NCBI GenBank assembly: GCA_963755825.1
Contig: CAVWLA010000003.1
Span: 992,001-1,056,000 of the forward strand
Reading direction: 5' to 3'
Source of the DNA: DATBQN01 sp963755825
GTDB lineage: Bacteria > Acidobacteriota > Thermoanaerobaculia > Multivoradales > UBA5704
Length of the DNA stretch: 64,000 bases
Part shown: positions 1 to 8,357 of the stretch, piece by piece
Layout of the letters: each line of letters opens with the position of its first letter
Numbering within the stretch: the stretch's first letter is position 1
Program-made: the position numbers and the translations under genes
Notes under the pieces: generated by a model
The model's database searches: none
Told to the model about the DNA's origin: nothing
Seen by the model: only the letters and a program-made list of their open reading frames with translations

Positions 1-88
1 CCGCGGGCACCTTGTTGAGTGGAGGTCCGGCGACGGACCCGACCACCCACCGCGCCCGCCCGCGGGCGCACCTCGAGAGGAGACGACC

Positions 89-433
89 ATGAGAAAGCTC
101 CCGTTCGCCCTGCTGGGATTGGCCCTGCTCTGCCTCACCACCGCGCTCTCGGCGGCGGCGCCCTCCGCGCCGGCGACCGCTCCCGCGGCTGTCGCCGCCA
201 GCGCCACTGCACCGGCTCCGGACCTCGCCTTCGCCGCCTCGCTCGCGCCGCCGTCTTTCAACGAGATCGCGACCCTGCCGGCGCCGGTCGACGCCGTCAA
301 CTGCACGCCGACGACGACCTGCATCTCATGCTTCGACGAGGGGTTTACGTCGAGCTACAGCTGCACCACCTTCTGCATCAACGGCGTCTTCCATCGCACC
401 TGCGGCACCTGCGGCACCGGCTGCAACGACTAG
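89..433 (+). CDS. Small secreted Cys-rich protein (8-Cys tail)
   Basis: A 114-residue protein of unknown function. Residues 1-24 form a clear signal peptide (MRKLPFALLGLALLCL, then Ala-rich). An Ala/Pro-rich linker of about 45 residues follows, and a tail of about 45 residues holds all the mature cysteines. Their spacing is C-5-C-2-C-10-C-3-C-8-C-2-C-3-C. Eight cysteines in an exported protein suggest four disulfides (inference). The start follows a GAGAGGAG ribosome site 6 bases upstream. The protein at 24161-24499 has almost the same spacing, and three further proteins (24607, 37599, 52509) share the overall architecture. No known toxin, bacteriocin or metal-binding family was recognised. 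A long inverted repeat lies just downstream. Confidence 0.8.
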   Translation: MRKLPFALLGLALLCLTTALSAAAPSAPATAPAAVAASATAPAPDLAFAASLAPPSFNEIATLPAPVDAVNCTPTTTCISCFDEGFTSSYSCTTFCINGVFHRTCGTCGTGCND

Positions 434-453
434 CGGCCGGCGACCGGCGCATC

Positions 454-564
454 GAGCGGTCCTGCCTCCGTTTGGCTCCGAGGACGGTCGCCTGGAAGGG
501 CGTGAGGGGCGGGTGGGGCCGAAGGCGGCCGCCCGCAGGAGACCAAACGGAGGCAGGACCGCTC
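454..564. repeat. Perfect 22-bp inverted repeat with 67-bp structured spacer
   Basis: Bases 454-475 and 543-564 are perfect reverse complements (arms begin GAGCGGTCC and end GGACCGCTC). The spacer contains a further stem (CGGGTGG pairing with CCGCCCG). It sits 21 bases after the stop of the Cys-rich gene and ends 65 bases before the permease start. It could act as a bidirectional terminator or a structured RNA, or be a small non-autonomous element. There is no T-tract. No second copy was seen in the window. Confidence 0.75.
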
Positions 565-628
565 CGCCTCACCGCCGCGGCGGCCGCCCTTGTACGGCCG
601 CCGCGCGGCGGGTATCGTCGAGCCAGGG

Positions 629-2101
629 ATGCCGCAAGGAACGGAGGGCTCGCGCCGAGCCGCCGCCGAGCTCCGGCGGGAGGAGGCGCGCATCGAGGCG
701 CAGAGCGGCGCCTTCAAGAAGGAGCTCGGGCTCACCGACCTCGCCCTCACTCAGGTCCTCTTCATCATCGGGCTGCCGTGGATCGGCGTCGCCGCCAAGC
801 AGGGGCCGTCGCACATCGTCCTCTGGCTGCTGGCGATGACCTTCTTCTATCTCCCCTCGGCCTTCGTCGTCACCTACCTCCACCGCATCATGCCGCTCGA
901 GGGCGGCCTCTACCAGTGGGCGAAGCTCGGCGGCGGCCCGCTGCTGGGCTTCCTGGTGGCGTGGAACCTGTGGCTCTTCGCCATCCTCAACACCTCGGAG
1001 ATCGGCCTGCAGGTGACGCAGTACGCGCGCTACATCCTCGGCCCGAGCGCCGAGGGACTGACCGCCAGCAAGGCGTTCATCGCCGCCACCAGCCTGGTGA
1101 TGATCGGCGGCTTGGTGCTGCTGACGACGGTCGGCCTCGGGGTCGGCAAGTGGGTGCACAAGACGGGCGGCGCGCTGATGCTCCTCACCTTCGCGGCGGT
1201 CGTCGCCCTCCCCTGGCTCGACCGCGCCCACGGCTCGCTCGCCGCCTACCATCCGCTCAGGCTCGAGATGCCGGTCGTCTCGATGCTGACGCTCAACCTG
1301 CTCGGCAAGATGGGCTTCGGCGCCCTCGGCGGCTTCGAGTACGTCGCCATCCACACCGGCGAGAGCCGCGACCCGGTGCGCGCGCTCACCCGCTCGGTCG
1401 CCATCGCGGCGCCGATCATCGCCGCCATGTTCATCTTCGGCACCAGCTCGGTGGTGGCGCTCATCCCGCGCGGCCGAATCGACCTCATCGCCCCCATCCC
1501 GCAGGTGCTCACCGAGGGCTCCCGCTCGCTCGCCTTCGCCGCCGCGGTGGCGCCGCTCACCGTCCTCGCGCTCCTCGCCATCCGGGTGGCGCAGTCGAGC
1601 GTGATGTTCGCCGGCAACACCCGCCTGCCGATGGTGGCGGGATGGGACCGCCTGCTGCCGGAGTGGTTCACCCGCCTCCACGCGCGCTATCGCACGCCGG
1701 TCAACTCGATCCTCTTCGTCGGTGCCGCGACGCTCGGCCTCGGCCTCGCCGGCCTGATCGGGGTCGGCAAGCAGGAGGCCTTCCAGCTCCTCTGGAACGC
1801 CTCGGGGCTGTTCTACGCCCTCACCTACCTCGCGATGTTCGCCCTGCCGCTCGCCGGCCTGCGCGGCGTCGAGCCGCGGCCGCCGCTGTGGATCAAGGCC
1901 TGCGCCCTCTCCGGCCTCGCCATGACCCTCCTCTACGGGGCGCTCTCGATCGTTCCCATCATCGAGGTCGAGAGCCGCCTGCTCTTCGCGCTCAAGATCT
2001 CCGGCCTCATCGTCGTCACCAACCTGCTGGGCCTGGCGATCTACGTCGCCGCGCGGCGGCGGCGCGCCCGCGGGCCGGCGGCGGAGGCCGACGCGGGGTG
2101 A
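629..2101 (+). CDS. APC-superfamily amino acid permease
   Basis: A polytopic membrane transporter of about 490 residues, typical for APC permeases, with about 12 hydrophobic segments starting near residue 45 (LTQVLFIIGLPWIGVAA). It presumably imports or exchanges an amino acid or polyamine by a secondary mechanism; the substrate cannot be read from sequence. Family-like features are the early GGLYQWAKLGGGPL segment and the GFGALGGFEYVAIHTGES region around residue 230. ATG 629 is preferred over ATG 590 because the extra 13 residues look unrelated to the family; neither has a strong ribosome site. It is separated from the Cys-rich gene by the inverted repeat and from the downstream decarboxylase genes by 82 bases, so a joint transcript is possible. 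Confidence 0.85.
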   Translation: MPQGTEGSRRAAAELRREEARIEAQSGAFKKELGLTDLALTQVLFIIGLPWIGVAAKQGPSHIVLWLLAMTFFYLPSAFVVTYLHRIMPLEGGLYQWAKLGGGPLLGFLVAWNLWLFAILNTSEIGLQVTQYARYILGPSAEGLTASKAFIAATSLVMIGGLVLLTTVGLGVGKWVHKTGGALMLLTFAAVVALPWLDRAHGSLAAYHPLRLEMPVVSMLTLNLLGKMGFGALGGFEYVAIHTGESRDPVRALTRSVAIAAPIIAAMFIFGTSSVVALIPRGRIDLIAPIPQVLTEGSRSLAFAAAVAPLTVLALLAIRVAQSSVMFAGNTRLPMVAGWDRLLPEWFTRLHARYRTPVNSILFVGAATLGLGLAGLIGVGKQEAFQLLWNASGLFYALTYLAMFALPLAGLRGVEPRPPLWIKACALSGLAMTLLYGALSIVPIIEVESRLLFALKISGLIVVTNLLGLAIYVAARRRRARGPAAEADAG

Positions 2102-2183
2102 CGGGGCGCCGTCGCGAGCCTGCCGTTCGGCGGACGTGGTAGCGTCTCTCCCGCCTCTCTGACGGAGCGACCGCAGACCAGCC

Positions 2184-2705
2184 ATGCCGGTGTCGCGCGC
2201 CAATTCCCAGCTCGTCTACGACGCCCTGAAGGCGTGCGGCATCCGCCTCGTCTCGGTGCTGCCGGAGACCTGGCTCGTCCACCTCGTCACCCTGGCCGAG
2301 GAGGATCGCGAGATGACCCTGGTGCGCCTCGCCAAGGAGGAGGAGGGGGTGGGGATCTCGGCCGGCGCCCACCTCGCCGGCGTGCGCTCGGCGATGCTGA
2401 TGCAGAACCACGGCCTGCTCGCCAGCATCAACGGTATCGTCTCGCTGGCACAGCTCTACCGCATCCCGCTCCTCATGCTGGTGAGCTACCGCGGCGGCTT
2501 CGGCGAGGAGCACCCCTGGCAGACCGAGGGCGGCGGCGTCACCGAGGCGGTGCTCGACGGCCTCCGCATCCCCTACCTCTCGCTCGACGCGCCGGAGCAG
2601 GTGGCGGCCGGCGTCCGCGACGCCCAGGCCTTGGCCGAGGCGAACCTGCGGCCGGTGGCGCTCCTCCTCTGCCGCGGGCTGCTGTGGGAAGAGGAGGGGA
2701 AGTAG
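2184..2705 (+). CDS. Sulfopyruvate/phosphonopyruvate decarboxylase-like TPP enzyme, alpha subunit
   Basis: A 173-residue protein matching the N-terminal (pyrimidine-binding) half of thiamine-diphosphate decarboxylases of the ComD/phosphonopyruvate decarboxylase type. The conserved stretch is around residues 50-75 (LAKEEEGVGISAGAHLAG), which carries the glutamate that activates the cofactor in this family. Its stop codon abuts the start of the next gene, which encodes the pyrophosphate-binding half, so the pair should form an alpha/beta enzyme that decarboxylates a 2-oxo acid to an aldehyde. No PEP mutase, sulfonate or coenzyme M genes are nearby, so the actual substrate is open. The two genes plus the cyclase at 3349 look like one operon. 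Confidence 0.85.
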   Translation: MPVSRANSQLVYDALKACGIRLVSVLPETWLVHLVTLAEEDREMTLVRLAKEEEGVGISAGAHLAGVRSAMLMQNHGLLASINGIVSLAQLYRIPLLMLVSYRGGFGEEHPWQTEGGGVTEAVLDGLRIPYLSLDAPEQVAAGVRDAQALAEANLRPVALLLCRGLLWEEEGK

Positions 2706-3299
2706 ATGCTCCGCCTCGACGCGCTCCGCGCCATTTACCCCGAGCTCGCCTCGCGGATCGTCGTCACCAACATGGGGGCGGCGCCGGCGGAGCTCTTCTC
2801 GCTCGGCCACCAGCCCGGCTTCTTCTACGTCTGGCACGCCATGGGGCTCGCCTCGTCGGTGGGATTGGGGATCGCGCTCGCGAGGCCGGAGCTGCCGGTG
2901 GTGGTCGTCGACGGCGACGGCTCGGTGCTGATGAACCTCGGCACGCTGACGACGCTCGCCCGCCACCGGCCGCGGAACCTCGTCCACCTCATCTTCGACA
3001 ACGAGGTGCTGCTCTCGGTGGGGAAGAGCTTCACCACCGCGACGGCGACCGGCAGCGACCTCGCCGCCATCGCCGCCGCCGCCGGCGTGCCGCGGACGGC
3101 GACGGTGCGCACCGAGGACGAGCTCCGCCAAGCGTTCACCGCGGCGCTCGCCTGCGGCGACCTCACCGTCCTCGTCGCCAAGGTCGAGCCGCAGGGGCCG
3201 ACCTCCTACTTCATCGACCTCCACTTGCTCGAGAACCGCTTCCAGTTCGCGCGCCACCTGAAGGGGCTGGCGAGCGGCCGCGGGGCGCCGCCACCCTGA
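2706..3299 (+). CDS. Sulfopyruvate/phosphonopyruvate decarboxylase-like TPP enzyme, beta subunit
   Basis: A 197-residue C-terminal half of a split TPP enzyme. The thiamine-diphosphate/Mg motif is visible at about residues 67-96 (VDGDGSVLMNLGTL, then LIFDNEVLLSVG), matching the GDG-x(~26)-N signature. The N-terminal part (NMGAAPAELFSLGHQPGFFY, then WHAMGLASSVGLGIALA) also matches ComE-type subunits. It starts immediately after the TAG of the alpha subunit, which is strong evidence for translational coupling and a heteromeric enzyme. The substrate is unknown. The downstream cyclase-family hydrolase and the neighbouring permeases suggest a small catabolic module (inference). Confidence 0.87.
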   Translation: MLRLDALRAIYPELASRIVVTNMGAAPAELFSLGHQPGFFYVWHAMGLASSVGLGIALARPELPVVVVDGDGSVLMNLGTLTTLARHRPRNLVHLIFDNEVLLSVGKSFTTATATGSDLAAIAAAAGVPRTATVRTEDELRQAFTAALACGDLTVLVAKVEPQGPTSYFIDLHLLENRFQFARHLKGLASGRGAPPP

Positions 3300-3348
3300 C
3301 CGCCGCGCACCGCCGCTCCAGCGCGCGTTCCCACCCCGAGGAGATGCC

Positions 3349-4125
3349 ATGGACGTCTTGATCCAGCTCGCCGCCGAGCTCGCCGCCGGGAGGATCCAGG
3401 TGGTCGACCTCACCCAGCCGCTGTCGCCGCAGACGCCGGTGATCGGCCTGCCGCCGCAGTTCGCCTCGTCGCCGGGGCTGACGCTCGAGGTGCTGTCGCG
3501 CTACGACGCGCCGGGGCCGGGCTGGTACTGGAACGTGCTCCATCTCGGCGAGCACACCGGCACGCACTTCGACGCTCCGGTGCACTGGATCACCGGCCGC
3601 GAGCTCCCCGCCAACGCCTGCGACACCATCCCCGCCGGCCGTTTCGTCGGGCCCGCCTGCGTCGTCGACATCACCGCCGAGGTGGCGGCCGACGCCGACT
3701 TCCTGGTCACCCGCGACCGCCTCCTCGCCTGGGAGGGCGAGCATGGCCGCATCCCCGCCGGCGCCTGGGTGCTGATGCGGAGCGGCTGGAGCGCGCGGCG
3801 GACGCCGGCGGAGTTCCTGAACGTCGGCGCCGACGGGCCGCACAACCCCGGCATGCGCAAGGACGCCTCCGAGTTCCTCGCCCGCGAGCGCGACATCCTC
3901 GGCCTGGGGGTCGAGACGGTGGGCACCGACGCCGGCCAGGCGGGGGGCTTCGATCCCCCCTTCCCCAACCACACCATCCTCCACGGCGCCGGCCGCTTCG
4001 GCCTCGCCAGCCTCTGCAACCTCGACCGGCTGCCGCCGACCGGAGCGGTGGTGATCGCGGCGCCGCTCAAGATCGTCGACGGCAGCGGCAGCCCGCTCCG
4101 CGTCCTCGCGCTCGCACCGGCCTGA
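3349..4125 (+). CDS. Cyclase/kynurenine formamidase-like metal-dependent hydrolase
   Basis: A 258-residue member of the putative cyclase family (PF04199), which includes bacterial kynurenine formamidase and isatin hydrolase. The metal-binding signature HTGTHFDAPVHW is at about residues 68-79, and a further family stretch, GVETVGTDAGQ, is near residue 188. It has no signal peptide and is presumably cytosolic. A GAGGAG ribosome site sits just before the ATG. It lies 49 bases after the TPP decarboxylase genes on the same strand, so a hydrolysis step linked to the decarboxylation is plausible. No tryptophan-catabolism partners are present, so formamidase activity on kynurenine is not supported by context. 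Its stop is 1 base from the convergent pirin stop. Confidence 0.88.
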   Translation: MDVLIQLAAELAAGRIQVVDLTQPLSPQTPVIGLPPQFASSPGLTLEVLSRYDAPGPGWYWNVLHLGEHTGTHFDAPVHWITGRELPANACDTIPAGRFVGPACVVDITAEVAADADFLVTRDRLLAWEGEHGRIPAGAWVLMRSGWSARRTPAEFLNVGADGPHNPGMRKDASEFLARERDILGLGVETVGTDAGQAGGFDPPFPNHTILHGAGRFGLASLCNLDRLPPTGAVVIAAPLKIVDGSGSPLRVLALAPA

Positions 4126-4126
4126 C

Positions 4127-5056
4127 TTACCGCAGGAAGCTGCCGGAGCGCAGCTCCGCCACCGCCTGGCGGATCTGCTCCTCGGTGTTCATGACGATCG
4201 GCCCGTGCCAGGCGACCGGCTCCTGCAGCGGCTTGCCGGAGACGAGCAGGAAGCGGATGCCGTGCTCCCCCGCCCGCACCGTCACCTCGTCGCCGCGGTC
4301 GAAGACGACGAGGGTGCGGTTCTCGGCGTCGTCGAGGAGGCCTGGCTCGATTCCGGCCGCCGCGGCCGCGGCCTCGTTGTCGTTCGCCACCACGTCGGTG
4401 CGCACCGGGCGCGGCGCCGAGGCGTTGGAGAAGCTGCCGGAGCCCTCGAAGACGTAGGCGAAGGCGTGGCGCGAGGTCTCGACCGGCAGCGTACGGCGCC
4501 TGCCCGGCGGCACCCAGACGTCGAGATAGGCAGGCTCCGCGGCGATGCCGTCGACCGGGCCGGTGACGCCCCAAAAGCTGCCGCAGAGGACGCGCACCCG
4601 CGTGCCGTCGTCCTCGGCAACCTCGGGGACGTCGGCCGACTTGACGTCCTGGTAGCGCGGCGAGGTCATCTTGAGCGACGCCGGCAGGTTCGCCCACAGC
4701 TGGAAACCGTGCATTCTGCCCTGCGGGTCGCCCTTCGGCATCTCCTGGTGGATGATGCCGCTGCCGGCGGTCATCCACTGCACGTCGCCGCCGCCGAGCG
4801 AGCCACGGTTGCCCAGGCTGTCGGCGTGGTCGACGGTGCCGGAGAGCACGTAGGTGATGGTCTCGATGCCGCGGTGCGGATGCCACGGGAAGCCCTGCAG
4901 ATAGTCCGCCGGCCGCTCGTTGCGGAAGTCGTCGAGGAGGAGGAAGGGGTCGAACGTCTCGGTATCGCCGAAGCCGAAGGCGCGGCGGAGCTTGACGCCG
5001 GCGCCCTCCATGGTCGGCGTGGCCTGCGAGAGCTGCTTGACGGCGCGAATGGACAT
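4127..5056 (-). CDS. Pirin family protein
   Basis: A 309-residue bicupin of the pirin family. The N-terminal cupin carries the hallmark metal-binding segment HPHRGIETITYVLSGTVDHAD (about residues 60-80) and GSGIIHQEMP, and the C-terminal pirin domain follows (LVVFDRGDEV, then GIRFLLVSGKPL). Members act as quercetin 2,3-dioxygenases or redox-sensing partners; which applies here is unknown. The conserved His-Glu set is intact. It converges on the cyclase gene with a 1-base gap. The start lies after a GGAGGTCCCC-like ribosome site. The gene is probably monocistronic. Confidence 0.92.
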   Translation of the reverse strand: MSIRAVKQLSQATPTMEGAGVKLRRAFGFGDTETFDPFLLLDDFRNERPADYLQGFPWHPHRGIETITYVLSGTVDHADSLGNRGSLGGGDVQWMTAGSGIIHQEMPKGDPQGRMHGFQLWANLPASLKMTSPRYQDVKSADVPEVAEDDGTRVRVLCGSFWGVTGPVDGIAAEPAYLDVWVPPGRRRTLPVETSRHAFAYVFEGSGSFSNASAPRPVRTDVVANDNEAAAAAAGIEPGLLDDAENRTLVVFDRGDEVTVRAGEHGIRFLLVSGKPLQEPVAWHGPIVMNTEEQIRQAVAELRSGSFLR

Positions 5057-5324
5057 GGGGACCTCCGAATTGTCTGCCTGCCGGCTACGAAAACCCGCGG
5101 CTGCCGGCGCCTAATTCCAGGCTCCCAGCGGCAGGCTCGTCGGCTCGACCGGCGGTGTGATTGGAAACATTCCGTCTGCACCCTCGAGAACAATTCCGCA
5201 TTCCCGGAGGTGCGCTCAGCCCGGTGATATGTTGCCGGCAGCCTTTCTTCGATCCTTTGCGCGCCGGCGCGGCCGCGGCGGCCCGCCGGAAACGGCCGGT
5301 CCGTCGAGACGGCGCAGGAGCGAC

Positions 5325-6851
5325 ATGGCGCACTCCCTCTTCGCCAGGAAGCCGCTGCCGCGGATCCTCGCCGAGGCCCAGGACGACGGCTCGGGCGAGG
5401 GACGGCTGCGGCGGGCGCTCGGCCCGGTCTCGCTGACCTCGTTTGGCATCGGCGCCATCCTCGGCGCCGGCATCTTCGTCACCACCGGCGCCATCGCGCG
5501 GCAGACCGCCGGGCCCGCCCTCATCCTCTCCTACGTCGTCGCCGGCATCGCCTGCTTCTTCGCCGCCCTCTGCTACGCCGAGTTCGCCGCCGCGGTGCCG
5601 GTCTCCGGCTCGGCCTACACCTACGCCTACGCCAGCCTGGGCGAGATCTTCGCCTGGCTGATCGGCTGGGACCTGGTGCTCGAGTACGCCATCGGCGCGG
5701 CGCTGGTGGCGGCCGGCTGGTCCGGCTATCTGCAGAGCGTCCTCGGCTCGTTCGGCATCACCCTGCCGAAGGCGATCTCCGGCCCCGTCGTACGCTACGA
5801 CCCTCAGCTCGGCCACCTCGTCGCCACCGGCTCGAAGATCAACCTGCCGGCGGTCGCCATCGTCGGCCTGCTGATGTTTGTCTTGATCGCCGGCATCCGC
5901 GAGAGCTCGCGCTTCAACAGCGCCATGGTGGCGTTGAAGCTCGGCACCGTGCTCTTCGTCATCGCCGTCGGCGCCTTCCACGTCGACCCGCGCAACTGGC
6001 ACCCCTTCGCGCCCTACGGCTTGACCGGCGTCGTCGTCTTCGGCAAGACCCTCCTCGGGCACACCGACGCCGGCGGCCGGCCGGTCGGCATGCTCGCCGG
6101 CGCCGCCCTCGCCTTCCTCGCCTACCTCGGCTTCGACGCGGTGTCGGTGCAGTCGGAGGAGGCGAAGCGGCCGCAGCGCGACGTGCCGATCGGCATCCTC
6201 GCCTCGCTCGGCCTCTGCACGGCGCTCTACATGGGGGTGATCGCGGTGCTCACCGGCATGGTGCGCTACGACCGGCTCGACCTCGACGCGCCGCTCGCCA
6301 ACGCCTTCGCGCAGGTCGGCCTCGGCTGGGCGAAGCTGCTCATCGCGCTCGCCGGCGTCGCCGGCATCACCACCGTTCTCCTCGTGCTCCTCATGGCGCT
6401 GCCGCGCATCCTCCTCGCCATGGCGCGCGACGGCCTCCTCCCGGTGCGCTTCTTCGCCGCCGTCCACCCGCGCTTCCGCACGCCGCACAAGGCGACGCTC
6501 GCGACCGGCCTCTTCGTCGCCGCGATCACCGCCTTCCTGCCCATCGATCTGCTGCTCAACCTGGTGAACCTGGGGACGCTCCTCATCTTCGTCGTCGTCT
6601 GCGCCGCGATCCCCGTCCTCCGCGCCGTCCACCCGAACGCCGAGCGCCCCTTCCGCGCCCCGCTCGTCCCGCTCGTCCCCACCCTCGGCGTCCTCTCCTG
6701 CCTCCTCCTCATGCTGAGCCTCCCCGCCGAGAACTGGCTCCGCCTCGCCATCTGGCTCGGGATCGGCCTCGTCATCTACCTCCTCTACGGCCGGCGCCAC
6801 AGCCTGCTCGAGCGCGAGCGGCGGGCGGCGGCGGGGGGCGACGGAACGTAG
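5325..6851 (+). CDS. APC-family amino acid permease (cationic amino acid transporter type)
   Basis: A 508-residue transporter with about 12 membrane segments, resembling the bacterial CAT/YfnA group. Family markers are IGAILGAGIFVTTGAIA at residues 43-59, the paired segment SYVVAGIACFFAALCYAEFA, and FLAYLGFDAVSVQSEEAKRP near residue 265, which matches the conserved FDAV..EE.K.P region. The reading frame extends further upstream, but ATG 5325 has a GCAGGAG ribosome site 4 bases before it and begins where the family begins. The substrate is probably a basic or neutral amino acid, judged from the family only. Codon use is like its neighbours. Confidence 0.88.
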   Translation: MAHSLFARKPLPRILAEAQDDGSGEGRLRRALGPVSLTSFGIGAILGAGIFVTTGAIARQTAGPALILSYVVAGIACFFAALCYAEFAAAVPVSGSAYTYAYASLGEIFAWLIGWDLVLEYAIGAALVAAGWSGYLQSVLGSFGITLPKAISGPVVRYDPQLGHLVATGSKINLPAVAIVGLLMFVLIAGIRESSRFNSAMVALKLGTVLFVIAVGAFHVDPRNWHPFAPYGLTGVVVFGKTLLGHTDAGGRPVGMLAGAALAFLAYLGFDAVSVQSEEAKRPQRDVPIGILASLGLCTALYMGVIAVLTGMVRYDRLDLDAPLANAFAQVGLGWAKLLIALAGVAGITTVLLVLLMALPRILLAMARDGLLPVRFFAAVHPRFRTPHKATLATGLFVAAITAFLPIDLLLNLVNLGTLLIFVVVCAAIPVLRAVHPNAERPFRAPLVPLVPTLGVLSCLLLMLSLPAENWLRLAIWLGIGLVIYLLYGRRHSLLERERRAAAGGDGT

Positions 6852-6914
6852 CAAGCGATCGTAGACAGAGGGCGGGGGGGCCATCCATGCAGGCTCCCAT
6901 CGTCGCGACCGACC

Positions 6915-8342
6915 ATGGCAAACGGCTATTACTTCCGGGACGGCGAGGACTGTCCGCTCGTCACCGCCCTCGAGCTCGACGTCCTGGAGTCCGGGGTCGA
7001 CCTCTCGGTCAGCTCGCGCGACGAGATGTTCAAGCTCTTCTTCTATGAGCACGGCGAGGCGATCGACGCGTCGCTCATCATGTACCTCGAGTCCGGCAAG
7101 CGGATCTGGCGGACGCTCCGCCAGGTGCTGGAGTGGCGATTCGGTCGTCTCGAGCAGATCGATTCGCTGCTCGACCTCGCGGCCGGCTACGGCCGGGTGA
7201 CGCGCTTCGCCGTCGGCGACATCGCGGCCGAGCGGATCTGGATCGCCGAGATCGACGAGGAAGCCGTCCGTTTCCAGAAGGAGACCTTCGGTGTTCACGG
7301 TCTCCAGACCACCGCTCGGCCCGAGGATTTCTCGCCCGACCGCAGCTTCGACTGCATCCTCGTTTCCTCGTTGTTCACCCACCTGCCCGAGGAGCGGTTC
7401 GGTGGCTGGCTGAGAAGGCTGCTCTCCCTCGTCAATCCCGGCGGCCTCCTCGCCTTCAGCGTCCATGACCTCGCCCTCTGTCCCGAGGCCGGCGGGAGCT
7501 CATTCGTCTTCGCTCCACAGAGCGAGAGCGCTTCCCTCGACGGCCGGGAGTACGGCTCGACCTGGGTCGGCGAGAGCTACGTGAGGGAGCGGATCGACGC
7601 GCTCCGCGAAGGGCGCGATCTGCGCACGCTGCGCGTCCCGCGGGCCCTCGCGAACTATCAGGATCTCTACGTCGTCCTGCAGGGGAGCCTCGCAGGCGCG
7701 GACGACGGCGGGGACGACGGCGCGCTCCGCCATCTCCGTGGCGGCGCCGACGGATTCCTCGAGGCTTGCTACCTCTCGGCGGGCAGAGAGCTCGAGCTCC
7801 GCGGATGGGTGACGGATCGCGTCACCAAGCTGCCGATCCGGGAGGTCGTCGTCACGCTCGATGGCATTGTGGCAACACGGACGCATTCCTTCTCGCCGCG
7901 GCCGGACGTCGCCGCGGCCTTCCTCGGCGACGCCGGCGTCGGCCAAGGCTGGCGGATCACGATCACCCTGCCGCGCCGCTGCGACTTTCAACGCGCGCGG
8001 CTGCGCATCGTCGCCATCGGCAACGATCGGTTCGAAACCTGCCTCGACGAGATGTCGATTCAGGAGATCCTCTCCCGCGGTGCGCTGCTCCAATGGCGGG
8101 AGTCCGCGCGTGCCTGTCGATCGCTGCAGGCAGAGGCCGAGCGCCTGCAGAACCTCCTGGCGGAGAATCGCCGTCTCCTCGAGGACACCGAGCGCTCCCA
8201 CGGCGACGAGCTGCAGCGCTGGACCGGCCGTGCCGCGGGGCTCGCGGCGCAGGTCGAGGCGGTGCAGGCAAGCCGCTTCTGGAAGCTCCGCGACCGCTGG
8301 TTCGCGCTCAAGCGCCGCCTTCGGCTGACCGACGAGGCGTAG
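6915..8342 (+). CDS. SAM-dependent methyltransferase with C-terminal coiled coil
   Basis: A 475-residue protein. Residues 70-200 form a class I methyltransferase fold: motif I is LLDLAAGYGRVTR (about residues 86-98), followed by an acidic IAEIDEEAV strand-2 end and FDCILVSSLFTHLPE (motif IV/V). Residues about 275-380 form a separate beta-rich domain, and residues about 385-455 are a heptad-rich coiled coil (LQAEAERLQNLLAENRRLL). The acceptor is not identifiable. Methyltransferases with trailing coiled coils often occur among surface-glycan genes, but no glycan cluster is adjacent here (the nearest glycosyltransferase is at 32.5 kb). Base composition is slightly less GC-rich than flanking genes. 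Confidence 0.8.
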   Translation: MANGYYFRDGEDCPLVTALELDVLESGVDLSVSSRDEMFKLFFYEHGEAIDASLIMYLESGKRIWRTLRQVLEWRFGRLEQIDSLLDLAAGYGRVTRFAVGDIAAERIWIAEIDEEAVRFQKETFGVHGLQTTARPEDFSPDRSFDCILVSSLFTHLPEERFGGWLRRLLSLVNPGGLLAFSVHDLALCPEAGGSSFVFAPQSESASLDGREYGSTWVGESYVRERIDALREGRDLRTLRVPRALANYQDLYVVLQGSLAGADDGGDDGALRHLRGGADGFLEACYLSAGRELELRGWVTDRVTKLPIREVVVTLDGIVATRTHSFSPRPDVAAAFLGDAGVGQGWRITITLPRRCDFQRARLRIVAIGNDRFETCLDEMSIQEILSRGALLQWRESARACRSLQAEAERLQNLLAENRRLLEDTERSHGDELQRWTGRAAGLAAQVEAVQASRFWKLRDRWFALKRRLRLTDEA

Positions 8343-8357
8343 GCCGCGAGCGAGACC

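Noticed and set aside
89..433. Possible lanthipeptide or other RiPP precursor
   Set aside because: It has a Sec signal peptide rather than a RiPP leader, and no modification enzymes (LanM, radical SAM, YcaO) are nearby.
2184..3299. Acetolactate synthase (ilvB/ilvN)
   Set aside because: Both halves are too short and lack the central FAD domain; the split into alpha and beta TPP halves fits ComD/ComE.
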